Positions 45,269 through 54,700 of a DNA stretch of 64,000 nucleotides are shown piece by piece. A program made the position numbers and the translations under genes. This stretch comes from Rhodospirillales bacterium. Its GTDB lineage: Bacteria > Pseudomonadota > Alphaproteobacteria > SP197. Below the pieces are notes generated by a model. That model was not told where the DNA came from, did no database searches, and saw nothing but the letters and a program-made list of their open reading frames with translations. The stretch is from NCBI GenBank assembly GCA_014323865.1, contig JACONG010000010.1:248001-312000 (forward strand). The letters run 5' to 3'. Every line of letters begins with the position of its first letter. The first letter of the stretch is position 1.

Positions 45269-47560
45269 TTAGGACTGGATCACATCGAATAGTGACTTGT
45301 CCAATTTGCGGAGCAGTGGGGGGTACTCGCTGCAGATCAGAGCCAAGCGACGCGCAGGGCGGGAAAGCGCAACGTATGCCCGGTTCAGCGTGAAATTCAG
45401 TGCGGCGCTCTCGACGTCTTCCAGGCCCAGCACGATGCATGCATCAAACTCGAGGCCCTTGATTCGCTCCACCGAGGACGTCAGCAGACCGTCGCCGGAT
45501 GCGGCCCAAATCGGCGCAAGAGGAGTATCGATTGCCGCCAGTTCCTCGCGAAGGACATTCAGCGCCTGCTGGTCCTCGTTGATCTGCAGAAGTGCGATAC
45601 TCGAGACCACATCAGATCGGCGTAGAACCGCGACAAGCTGCTTGATACGTCGTGCATGATCCTGGTGCGGCGCCACAATAAGCTGAGGCTCTTTGTCCTC
45701 CAGCATGCTGTTCACGTCAAAATCTGGCTTTTCTCGAAAGGCTACCTCGTAGAACCCCTTCAGGAAGCAACCAATCTGCTTGCTCTGCCTCATGTTCTGA
45801 GCAAATGGATAGTACTGCTCAGCATCCTTGCGTCGCAAGGAGCGCCCGATGCGAAGCGCTTTGGCGTTACGCATGCCCTGCACGGGACTCACGATTTGCC
45901 GAAAATCTGCGGAAACGGTCAGTGCGCCGTCGGGGTCCACGAGCGAGCCGAGAAGGGACGCCTCCGCCACCGTGAGATCCTGAGCCTCGTCAATGGCGAC
46001 GTGCGTCCATCGATCACCGTCAACTCTGACCGGGCTCAGTGCCGAAGGCATCTCTCTGAACCGCCCTTGAGGCTCCAACTCTACCGGCAGAGCAAAGCGA
46101 AGAAGCCAGGCGATCCACGGAACATCCTCGGGGCCGTAGGTCCGCTCATTCCATTCACGTTGAGCGTTGGCGAGGATCTCAGCTTCGTTCACACGGCCTC
46201 CGGTGCCGCGCTGCATCCGGTCTGCGGCTTCTGACTCTCTTGTTCCGAAGTAGCCCGCGATGGCGCTCAGCGGGTCGTACACCCAGTAAAGCCATTGCTG
46301 GAATGTTTCATCAAACTGCCGACGCTCGGCTGGGTTCATGCGGTCGCGCGCACCAGCGTATGGCTGCGTCACCTTTGAGAATACTGCTGCCATGGAAAGA
46401 GCCGACGAGGCCGGATCACGCCCCATATTGGCGGTCTCTGCCGAGCGTCGGAGTACGGACGCCAGCGTTGCGAGCTGAGTCGCTGCACCTGGTGTTAGGC
46501 TTGCCCATTTGGCATTCGCTCCATGCTGAAGACGTTCTGCCACTTGACGCTCGTAGAGTTCCCAGAGTCCAACGAGGTCGTGCCACTCAGAAAGCCCCGG
46601 GATGGCGCTTCTCGCCGCTATCTCCAGTTGGGAAAGCCTTTTCTGCCGTGGGCGCGCGTCGTGCTTATACAGCCAGACCTGATCGACATAGTTACTGATA
46701 AAATCGGTTACGCCTTCAACGACGGATGCAGGGATCGCCAGCTGCTTGCTCAGGAGAGTCTTTGTCTGACCAGCCAGATTTTCGTTCGCCAGGAAAACGC
46801 GCGTGAGATTTGGCGCGTACTTCACCAGGCGACCAGCGTCGTCGCGCTGGTCCTGCTGATCAAAGAGAAAGCGGATCCGCTGAAACGCGACGGTCGTCTT
46901 TCCTGATCCCGGTGCACCAGTCACGATCATGAGGCCGCTCATCCGCGATACGAAGGCCTGCACCTGATCCTTCGTCATCTCTAGCTTGACGGCCTTCAAG
47001 CCGGTCTTCGGCTGTACAGCCCGACGAGGACGCACTGCACCGCCAGGCTGATAGACCGCCGATATCTGTGGCAGCGAAGTGTCGAAGCGCGCCTTCGACA
47101 GCGGTTCGACACCACGAAGCTTAAGGCCACTTGCCTTCACATCTCCGAAGTCGCCGAGGTCCGTGGACAGAGCCAACTGGAGGCCCGGATGCGTCCAGGA
47201 CAGAACGGCAATGCTGGACGGTCCATCCTGAAATTCTTCATTCACCGAGGAGTCGACGTTCGCATACCAAAGCTGTTCTTTCTCAATGATCTCTCCACGC
47301 TTGTCTACAACCTCAGTGTTGACTTCGACCATGGCCTGGAACGGATCCAACTCGATCGCTTGTAGGGATTCGCGACGCTTATCCGCGTAGTCCTCGCGAT
47401 TCCGATCGTGTTCGTTGGGACCATGCAGCCTACTTCCATAGGGCGCAGGCGGTCGAAACCGGGCCAGCTCATGTCGCGCGCATCGAACCGCGGCTTGCGC
47501 GTTCGCTTGGTCGCGTGAAATCCGCTTGTCCAAGTCGCCGTGCTCAATTGGTTCGTTCAT
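45269..47560 (-). CDS. UvrD/Rep-like superfamily 1 helicase
   Basis: This 763-residue protein starts at ATG 47560 (GAGGG 6 nt upstream) with a charged coiled region of about 200 residues. SF1 helicase motifs follow: Walker A MIVTGAPGSGKTTVAFQRI near residue 212, motif II THVAIDEAQDLTVAEASLLG, and the C-terminal LNRAYVALSRPARRLALIC (motif VI). It lacks the typical nuclease end of AddA and resembles HelD/UvrD-type enzymes of accessory regions. It is the first gene of the operon and would provide motor activity on DNA or displace proteins from it. Confidence 0.85.
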   Translation of the reverse strand: MNEPIEHGDLDKRISRDQANAQAAVRCARHELARFRPPAPYGSRLHGPNEHDRNREDYADKRRESLQAIELDPFQAMVEVNTEVVDKRGEIIEKEQLWYANVDSSVNEEFQDGPSSIAVLSWTHPGLQLALSTDLGDFGDVKASGLKLRGVEPLSKARFDTSLPQISAVYQPGGAVRPRRAVQPKTGLKAVKLEMTKDQVQAFVSRMSGLMIVTGAPGSGKTTVAFQRIRFLFDQQDQRDDAGRLVKYAPNLTRVFLANENLAGQTKTLLSKQLAIPASVVEGVTDFISNYVDQVWLYKHDARPRQKRLSQLEIAARSAIPGLSEWHDLVGLWELYERQVAERLQHGANAKWASLTPGAATQLATLASVLRRSAETANMGRDPASSALSMAAVFSKVTQPYAGARDRMNPAERRQFDETFQQWLYWVYDPLSAIAGYFGTRESEAADRMQRGTGGRVNEAEILANAQREWNERTYGPEDVPWIAWLLRFALPVELEPQGRFREMPSALSPVRVDGDRWTHVAIDEAQDLTVAEASLLGSLVDPDGALTVSADFRQIVSPVQGMRNAKALRIGRSLRRKDAEQYYPFAQNMRQSKQIGCFLKGFYEVAFREKPDFDVNSMLEDKEPQLIVAPHQDHARRIKQLVAVLRRSDVVSSIALLQINEDQQALNVLREELAAIDTPLAPIWAASGDGLLTSSVERIKGLEFDACIVLGLEDVESAALNFTLNRAYVALSRPARRLALICSEYPPLLRKLDKSLFDVIQS

Positions 47561-47654
47561 GGCTGCCCTCATCACTACTCGTGAGGTTACGCAATCCGCA
47601 TATCTCTTGTCAAGCGGACCTGATAATGATTGTTTGGGGCCTACGCGCGCGTGA

Positions 47655-48290
47655 CTGATCCTCATTCTCGGCCAGGCTGTCCTCCTCGGCGAGGCCACTG
47701 GTGCGCACGATTGCAGGGCACCAGCGAGGTCTTGTTCATGCGCTTCTGCTTCGCGAGCAATTCCAGCGCCCGGAACCGCTGCCCGCGGGGATCGTGTATA
47801 TGCCGGTCTCTGCGCCGCTCGCGTCCAGCACCGGCCGCACGGTGATGGAACTCAAGAGCGTCCGCCGCGCGATGTCCTCGGCCAGTTCCTCGATCGACAC
47901 GCCCGCCTTGACGTGGCGCACGTTCGACTGGCTGAGCATCAGCTTGTTGTCGAAGACACTCTCGGGTGGGCGGCCTTCCATGGCCAGAACCGTCTCGACG
48001 ATCCGCCCCGTCTCCGCCTTCGAGAATCCGCGCTTGCGCAGGACGTCCTGACGGTCGTCGTCTGACCGTGCGCAGGTAGAAGTTGCGATGCCGAGCGTCT
48101 TGGCGCCCACCTCCGGGTTCCAGCAATAGAATCCCCGGAAATGGAGGTCGGGCGGTTCATCGGTCGGCAGCCCTGCATCGATCGGGTTGAGGTCGTCGAC
48201 GAGGAACAGGAAGACGTCGCGGTCCGAGGCGTAGAGCGTCGTTGTCTCCTTCGTCACGTCCACGCGTGGGTTGTTGATGCCGGGAGCACA
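47655..48290 (-). pseudogene. Plasmid-type DUF932 and ParB-like gene remnants
   Basis: Reading on the minus strand, NNPRVDVTKETTTLYASDRD, FLFLVDDLNPIDAG and FRGFYCWNPEVGAKTLGIA match the DUF932 family of plasmid and phage proteins. A deletion then joins its C-terminus (LRKRGFSKAETGRIVETVLA, EGRPPESVFD). Next comes a ParB-family N-terminus (NKLMLSQSNVRHVKAGVSIE, ELAEDIARRTLLSSITVRPV), which changes frame near 47775 (FRALELLAKQKRMNKTSLVPC) and ends. DUF932 next to a ParB-like gene is common on alphaproteobacterial plasmids, so this is an inserted plasmid fragment. Confidence 0.7.
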
Positions 48291-48301
48291 TCGGGGACCT
48301 T

Positions 48302-48577
48302 TCAGCACGTGTCGCCAATGCCGTTGCCGGCAATGCGCTGCACGACATGCGACGGTGGGCACTCACTGATCTCGAACTGCTCGATCACGGCAGCCGTGTC
48401 GGACAGCGCGTTGAGACTGCGGTCGGGATTCGAGAGGAGGAAACCCGTGCCAGAGGCCTCGATGTCTCCGACACGGGCGCCCTTTCGGAGAATGAAGTCC
48501 GGTGCCGCATTGAGCGCCCTCGTGTCTTGCTGTTGCCCCGGAGCAGGTTCATAACGCTGCAACACTCCGCATCGCAC
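48302..48577 (-). CDS. Hypothetical small protein (91 aa)
   Basis: The frame encodes a mixed-composition protein (GDIEASGTGFLLSNPDRSLN, ALSDTAAVIEQFEISE). I know no family for it. It lies upstream of the plasmid-type remnants on the same strand and may be a further piece of them. Confidence 0.35.
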   Translation of the reverse strand: MRCGVLQRYEPAPGQQQDTRALNAAPDFILRKGARVGDIEASGTGFLLSNPDRSLNALSDTAAVIEQFEISECPPSHVVQRIAGNGIGDTC

Positions 48578-48596
48578 GTTCGTCCGGGAGACGTCG

Positions 48597-49298
48597 ATGG
48601 ATCAAGGCAGCGAATCGCACGACCGACCGAGGCGCAGCTTCTGGGCGCGCCTCAGGAACTACTTCATCACCGGCATCATCGTCGTCGCGCCGATCGCGCT
48701 GACGATCTACCTTGTGACGCTGGTCGTCGGCTTCATTGACGAGAGCATCCTCCCGTTGCTCGGCGAGCGGTACAACCCGGAGACCTACCTGCCGTTCGCG
48801 GTGCCCGGTATCGGGGTCCTGATCTTCGTCATCGCGATCACGCTGATCGGCTGGATTGCCACAGGCCTGGTGGGGCGCACGGTTGTGCGCGTGGGCGAAA
48901 ACCTGCTCGACCGCATGCCGGTCATCCGTTCGGTCTACTCGGCGCTCAAGCAGATCTTCGAGACCGTCCTTGCGCAGAACTCCCGGGCGTTTCGCGATGT
49001 CGTCCTGATCCCCTATCCGCGCCAGGGATGCTGGGCGATCGGGTTTGTGACCGGCACCACCAGGGGCGAGGTAAAGGACACCATCCAGGACGAGGTGGTC
49101 AATGTCTTCCTGCCGACCACGCCGAATCCCACGTCGGGTTACCTGCTGTTTCTGCCGAAGAAGGACGTGATATTTCTCAGGATGAACGTCGAGCAGGGGA
49201 TCAAGCTGGTAATTTCCGGCGGCGTGGTGACACCCGATGTTGCCTCCGACAGGCCCGACGGTGACGTCACGCCGGCCCCCGGAGGCCGGGCAGGGTAA
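48597..49298 (+). CDS. DUF502 family membrane protein
   Basis: This 233-residue protein has two transmembrane segments near the N-terminus (YFITGIIVVAPIALTIYLVT and GIGVLIFVIAITLIGWIATG). The conserved DUF502 region follows: RMPVIRSVYSALKQIFETVL, PYPRQGCWAIGFVTG, VFLPTTPNPTSGYLLFLPK. The function of DUF502 is not settled. It is commonly found beside recG in Alphaproteobacteria, as here, where recG is on the opposite strand and ends 10 nt away. Confidence 0.9.
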   Translation: MDQGSESHDRPRRSFWARLRNYFITGIIVVAPIALTIYLVTLVVGFIDESILPLLGERYNPETYLPFAVPGIGVLIFVIAITLIGWIATGLVGRTVVRVGENLLDRMPVIRSVYSALKQIFETVLAQNSRAFRDVVLIPYPRQGCWAIGFVTGTTRGEVKDTIQDEVVNVFLPTTPNPTSGYLLFLPKKDVIFLRMNVEQGIKLVISGGVVTPDVASDRPDGDVTPAPGGRAG

Positions 49299-49307
49299 CG
49301 CTCGGCG

Positions 49308-51389
49308 TCAGCCCGAGCGCAACAGTCTGACGGCCGCATCCCGTTCGAAGAGATAAAGCAGCACCCGCAGGGCCTTGCCACGTTCGTCCGACAATTCGGG
49401 ATCGCGCGCCAGGATCAGCCGTGCATCGTCCCGCGCGGCGGCCAGCAGATCGGCCTGCGCGATCACATCGGAGATTCGGAACTGCGGAAACCCGCTCTGA
49501 CGCGTGCCCAGGAGCTCGCCGGCACCGCGCAGACGCAGATCTTCTTCGGCGATCTCGAAGCCGTCCTCGCTCTGGCGCAGAATGTTGATACGCGAGCGCG
49601 CCATCTCGCCGAGCGGCTGGGCGTAGAGCAGAAGACAGCTCGACGGTCGGTCTCCACGTCCCACGCGCCCGCGCAGCTGATGGAGCTGGGCCAGACCGAA
49701 ACGTTCGGCATGCTCGATCACCATGATGGTCGCATCGGGCACGTCGACGCCGACCTCGATCACCGTTGTGGCTACGAGGATGTCGAGGTCGCCGGCAACG
49801 AACCTCTCCATCACGGCATCCTTTTCGCGCCCCTTCATGCGGCCGTGAATGAGCCCGACGCGATCCCCGAAGGTGATCGAGAGCGCCTTGTGTCGTTCCT
49901 CGGCGGTGGCGAGGTCGCCGACCTCGCTCTCCTCGACAAGGGGGCAGAGCCAGTAAACGCGGTCGCCGCGCCCGATGGCGCGCGCTACGCCCTGGATGAC
50001 CTCACCCAGGCGATCGAGCGGCATGGCGCGAGTTTCGACAGGCTTCCGGCCTGCCGGCTTCTCTGTAAGCCTGGAGACGTCGAGATCGCCATAGGCAGTC
50101 ATCTGCAGCGTGCGCGGGATCGGCGTGGCGGTCATGACCAGCACGTGGACGCCCTGTCCCTTGCCGGTCAGAGCCAGTCTCTGGTGGACACCGAAACGGT
50201 GCTGTTCGTCGATCACCACCAGCGCAAGATCGTGGAAGGCGACATCACCCTGAATCAGCGCATGGGTGCCCACGGTGATCTGCGCGCGCCCGGCGGCAAG
50301 CCGCTCCAGCTTTTCGGCGCGGGCCTTGCCCTTGTCGCGACCGGTCAGCAGAACGACCTCGACACCCGCGGCCTTGACCATCCTGCTGAGAGTCGCATGG
50401 TGCTGCCGCGCCAGGAGCTCCGTCGGCGCGAGCAGAGCTGCCTGGCACCCGGTCTCGACCGCATTGAGCATGGCCATCAGCGCGACCAGTGTCTTGCCGC
50501 TTCCGACATCGCCCTGGAGAAGGCGCAGCATGCGTTCGTCCGTGGCCATATCACCGAGGATCTCGGCCACTGCCATGCGCTGCGATCCGGTCATCGAGAA
50601 GGGCAGGGCACGTTCAACCCGTTCGAGCAGGGCACCGTTGCCCTTCACGGGCCGGCCGCGTGCCTTCTTCTGTGAAGCCCTTACCAGGGCCAGGGCAAGC
50701 TGGTTGGCCAGAAGCTCGTCGAAGGCCAGGCGTGCACGCGGCAGGGCGTTGCGCTCCAGATCGAGCCTGTCACGCGGCGCGTGGGCCTGGCGCACGGCCT
50801 CGTCCCACGGGCTCCAGCCCTGTTTCTCGAGCCAGGCGCGATCGATCCACTCCGGCAGTTTGATCAACCGGCTGAGCGTGCCGGCAACGGCTTTGCGCAG
50901 GACCTTCAGCGTCAGGCCTTCGGTCAACGGGTAGACCGGTTCGATCTGCGGCAGATCACGGACCTTGTCGGGCGTCACGACATGGTCGGGATGGACCATC
51001 TGAAGATCGTCGCCGTAACGCTCCAGCTTGCCGCTGACGATCTGTACCGTGCCGACGGGGAGGAGCCTGGTGAGGTAGTCCTCACGGGCGTGGAAGAACA
51101 CCAGGGTCAGAAGGCTGGTGTCGTCGTGGCAGGCGATGCGATAGGGTTGGCGTCTGTTGTGCGGTTTGCGATGCTCGCCGACCGTCACCGATACCGTCAC
51201 GATGCCATCCGGTATGGCGCTTCCGAGGTCAGGCACCATGGTTCGCTCGATGATGCCGGTGGGCAGATGCCACAGCAGATCGACGATCCTGGGACCGGCG
51301 ACCTTTTCGACCAGCCTGGCGAGACGCGGCCCGACCCCGTCGAGCCCGGTCACAGGCGTAAAGAGCGGAAAGAGAATCTCGGGCCGCAT
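49308..51389 (-). CDS. recG: ATP-dependent DNA helicase RecG
   Basis: RecG (693 aa) remodels stalled replication forks and Holliday junctions. Motifs: N-terminal wedge region ending DLLWHLPTGIIER, Walker A LLQGDVGSGKTLVALMAM, motif II LVVIDEQHRFGVHQRLAL, MTATPIPRTLQMTAYGDL, and QLRGRVGRGDRPSSCLLLY (motif VI). The ATG at 51389 (MRPEILFPLFTPV) matches the family N-terminus; the frame is open upstream over sdhE, which is coded on the other strand. sdhE and mfd run divergently from it, a common arrangement in this class. Confidence 0.95.
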   Translation of the reverse strand: MRPEILFPLFTPVTGLDGVGPRLARLVEKVAGPRIVDLLWHLPTGIIERTMVPDLGSAIPDGIVTVSVTVGEHRKPHNRRQPYRIACHDDTSLLTLVFFHAREDYLTRLLPVGTVQIVSGKLERYGDDLQMVHPDHVVTPDKVRDLPQIEPVYPLTEGLTLKVLRKAVAGTLSRLIKLPEWIDRAWLEKQGWSPWDEAVRQAHAPRDRLDLERNALPRARLAFDELLANQLALALVRASQKKARGRPVKGNGALLERVERALPFSMTGSQRMAVAEILGDMATDERMLRLLQGDVGSGKTLVALMAMLNAVETGCQAALLAPTELLARQHHATLSRMVKAAGVEVVLLTGRDKGKARAEKLERLAAGRAQITVGTHALIQGDVAFHDLALVVIDEQHRFGVHQRLALTGKGQGVHVLVMTATPIPRTLQMTAYGDLDVSRLTEKPAGRKPVETRAMPLDRLGEVIQGVARAIGRGDRVYWLCPLVEESEVGDLATAEERHKALSITFGDRVGLIHGRMKGREKDAVMERFVAGDLDILVATTVIEVGVDVPDATIMVIEHAERFGLAQLHQLRGRVGRGDRPSSCLLLYAQPLGEMARSRINILRQSEDGFEIAEEDLRLRGAGELLGTRQSGFPQFRISDVIAQADLLAAARDDARLILARDPELSDERGKALRVLLYLFERDAAVRLLRSG

Positions 51390-51476
51390 GGGTCCAGCAT
51401 AGAGCCGCGCCGGCAGGTGACATACCGGGAAGCTCAGGCTACAGGGTGACTTTCCACAACCTGCGACCAGGAACGG

Positions 51477-51740
51477 ATGATTCTCGAGATCAGGCACCGG
51501 ACGATCAAGCGCCTGCGCTACCGCGCCTGGCATCGCGGTACGCGGGAGCTCGACCTTCTGATCGGGCGTTTCGCCGATGCGCACCTGGAGGCGCTCGACG
51601 ACGGCCAGCTTCACCGTTTCGAGCTCTTGCTCAATCAGTCCGATCCCGACATGTACGACTGGATTCTCGAGCGGCGCATTGCGCCACCGGTGCAGCAGTG
51701 TGACGTTCTTTCGCTCCTGATTGCGTTTAACAAGACGTGA
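51477..51740 (+). CDS. sdhE: Succinate dehydrogenase assembly factor SdhE
   Basis: This 87-residue protein belongs to the SdhE/DUF339 family, which helps attach FAD covalently to the flavoprotein subunit of succinate dehydrogenase. It has the key motif AWHRGTRELDLLIG (RGxxE) and FELLLNQSDPDMYDWI. The short length is normal. It is followed by mfd, whose start overlaps or lies just after the sdhE stop. Confidence 0.93.
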   Translation: MILEIRHRTIKRLRYRAWHRGTRELDLLIGRFADAHLEALDDGQLHRFELLLNQSDPDMYDWILERRIAPPVQQCDVLSLLIAFNKT

Positions 51741-51747
51741 TAATGAT

Positions 51748-54700
51748 GTGAAAACTATCGGACAACGCCTCTCATCCTCGGCAAGGAATGTGATTTGCGG
51801 TGCCCCGGAGGGTGTCGACGTGACAGTGCTCGCGACCCTGGTTCGCGAGAGCCCGGAACGCGACATCGTGGTGGTCCTGCGCACCGCCGAGCGCGCCCAG
51901 AGGCTGGCGGATGCTCTCGGGTTCTTTGCGCCGGAGACACCGGTCGTCTCGTTCCCGGCCTGGGATTGCCTGCCCTACGACCGAGTCTCGCCGCACCCAA
52001 CGATCGCAGGCGAACGTCTCGCGGTGATGGGCGATCTCTGCGAGCGCCCGGCTGGCGAAGGCACCCTGGTACTGACCACGGCAGGTGCCATGGTTCAGCG
52101 CGTTCCGCCGCCCGATGCCATCGGGCCGCTGCGCAAACGCCTGAACGTCAGCGAAGAAACCGATACGCAGGACCTCGTGCGTCGCCTTGTCGCCATGGGC
52201 TACCACCGGGTGAGCACAGTGATGGAGCCGGGCGACGTCTCGCTGCGCGGCGACATCATGGACATCTACCCGCCGGGCGCTGCCGAACCCGCTAGGATCG
52301 AGTTCTTCGGCGATGAGATCGAGCGGATCCGGAACTTCGATCCCCTGAGCCAGCGCTCGTCGGGGAAACGCGACAGCGTCGTTCTCGATCCGGCCAGCGA
52401 AGCGTTGCTGGACGAGGATTCGATCAACCGCTTCCGCGCAGGCTGGCGCGAGCTTTTCGGCATTGGCACGACCGACGATCCTGTCTACGAAGCCGTCGCG
52501 GCCGGGGCACGCCATCCCGGCATGGAGCACTGGCTGGGACTTTTTCACAGCCGCCTGGAGCCCTTTCTCGCCTATCTCGACGACCCGCTCGTGGTTCTCG
52601 ACCATCGCGTCATCGAGGCCAGAGACACCCGTCTGGAAACGGTCCGGGATCACTTCGGGCACCGTCGGGAAGATGTGGGTGTCGGCATGGCCGACGGGGC
52701 ACCGACCTATCACGCGGTCGAGCCCGAACGGCTCTATCTCACCGAGCTGGCCTGGGACAACATGCTGGCAGACAAGACGGTCGTTGAACTCTCGCCGTTT
52801 TCGGAACCGCCGTCCGGTGAAGTCAACGTGCTGGAGGCGGGCGGTCGGCAGGGCCACGAGTTCAGCGCCGAGCGCCAGCAGAGCAATGTCAATCTGTTCG
52901 ATGCCGTTGTCGGCCATGTCCGCGAGCATCACGCCGACAACCGCCGTGTCGTCGTCTCCGGCCTCTCGGTCGGCAGTCGCAACCGGCTTGCGCGCTTGCT
53001 GAACGAACACGGCATCGATCATGTTGAGCAGATCGCGACCGTGGAGGGGCTCGAGGGGCTGGATCGCAGCAAGGTTGCAGCGGCCGTGACCGGCCTGGAG
53101 CGGGGGTTCGTCAGCCACGACCTGGCGCTCATCACCGAACAGGACATTCTGGGCGACCGGATCGCCCGCACATCGCGGCGGCGCACACGTCGCGACACCG
53201 AGCGTTTCCTTGAAGAGGCATCGCAACTCTCCGAGGGCGACATCATCGTCCATGTCGAACATGGCATCGGACGTTTCGACGGCCTCCAGACCCTCAGGCT
53301 CGGCGAGGCGCCGCACGACTGCCTGCGTCTGGTCTACGACGGCGACGACAAGCTCTTCGTACCGGTCGAGAATGTCGATGTGCTGTCGCGCTATGGCTCT
53401 CACGACACCGTCGTGCAGCTCGACAGGCTGGGCGGTGCGAGCTGGCAGTCGCGCCGCGCCCGCCTGAAGGAGCGCATCACGGAAATGGCGGGCGAACTCC
53501 TGAAAGTCGCCGCCGAACGCAAGACCCGGCCCGGCCCGGCCATGCGTGCAACCCATGGCCTCTATCAGGAATTCGCGGCGCGCTTCCCGTTCCAGGAGAC
53601 CGACGATCAGGAGAAGGCGATTGAGGAGGTGATCGACGATCTCGGGTCCGGACGCGCCATGGATCGGCTGATCTGCGGCGACGTCGGTTTCGGCAAGACC
53701 GAGGTCGCCCTGCGCGCGGCCTTCGTTGCGGTCATGGAGGGCTTCCAGGTTGCCGTCGTGGTGCCGACGACCCTGTTGGCGCGACAACATCACGCGACCT
53801 TCGCCGGGCGCTTCGAGGGGCTGCCGGTAGAGCTTCGCCAGCTGTCGCGCTTCGTCACGACGAAGGAAGCGCACGAGACCAGGAACCTCCTGGAAAGCGG
53901 CAAGGTCGACATCGTTGTCGGAACCCACGCGCTGCTCGCCAGGGATGTCTCGTTCAGGAACATGGGGCTCCTGATCATCGACGAGGAGCAGCACTTCGGC
54001 GTGGCGCACAAGGAACGCCTGAAGCAGATGAAGGCGAATGTGCATGTCCTGACCCTGACAGCGACGCCGATCCCGCGCACCCTTCAGATGTCGCTGATCG
54101 GCGTGAAGGACCTCAGCCTGATCGCCACGGCCCCGGTCGACCGGCTGGCTGTGCGCACCTTTGTCGGGCCCTTCGATTCGGTCACCGTGCGCGAAGCCAT
54201 CCGTCGCGAGCAGTTGCGGGGTGGCCAGGCCTATTTCGTCTGTCCACGCATCGCGGATCTCCAGAGGGTCCACAAACAGCTTGAGGAGCTGATCCCCGAG
54301 GCGCGTTTCGCCGTGGCCCACGGCCAGATGGCCAGCACCGAACTCGAGAAGATCATGGGTGCCTTCTACGACGGCGAGGTCGACGTGCTGATCTCGACCA
54401 CGATCGTGGAGTCGGGCCTCGACATTCCCAACGTCAACACCATGGTTGTCTATCGTGCCGACATGTTCGGCCTGGCCCAGCTCTATCAGCTGCGCGGCCG
54501 AATCGGACGGTCCAGGACACGGGCCTATGCCTATCTCACGCTTCCCCCGGGCAAGCGCGTGACCCAGACGGCGCATCGGCGGCTGGAGGTTCTGTCGCGC
54601 CTCGACACGCTGGGTGCCGGCTTCAGCCTCGCCAGTCATGATCTCGACATCCGTGGCGCGGGCAACCTCCTGGGAACCGAGCAATCGGGCCATATCAGGG

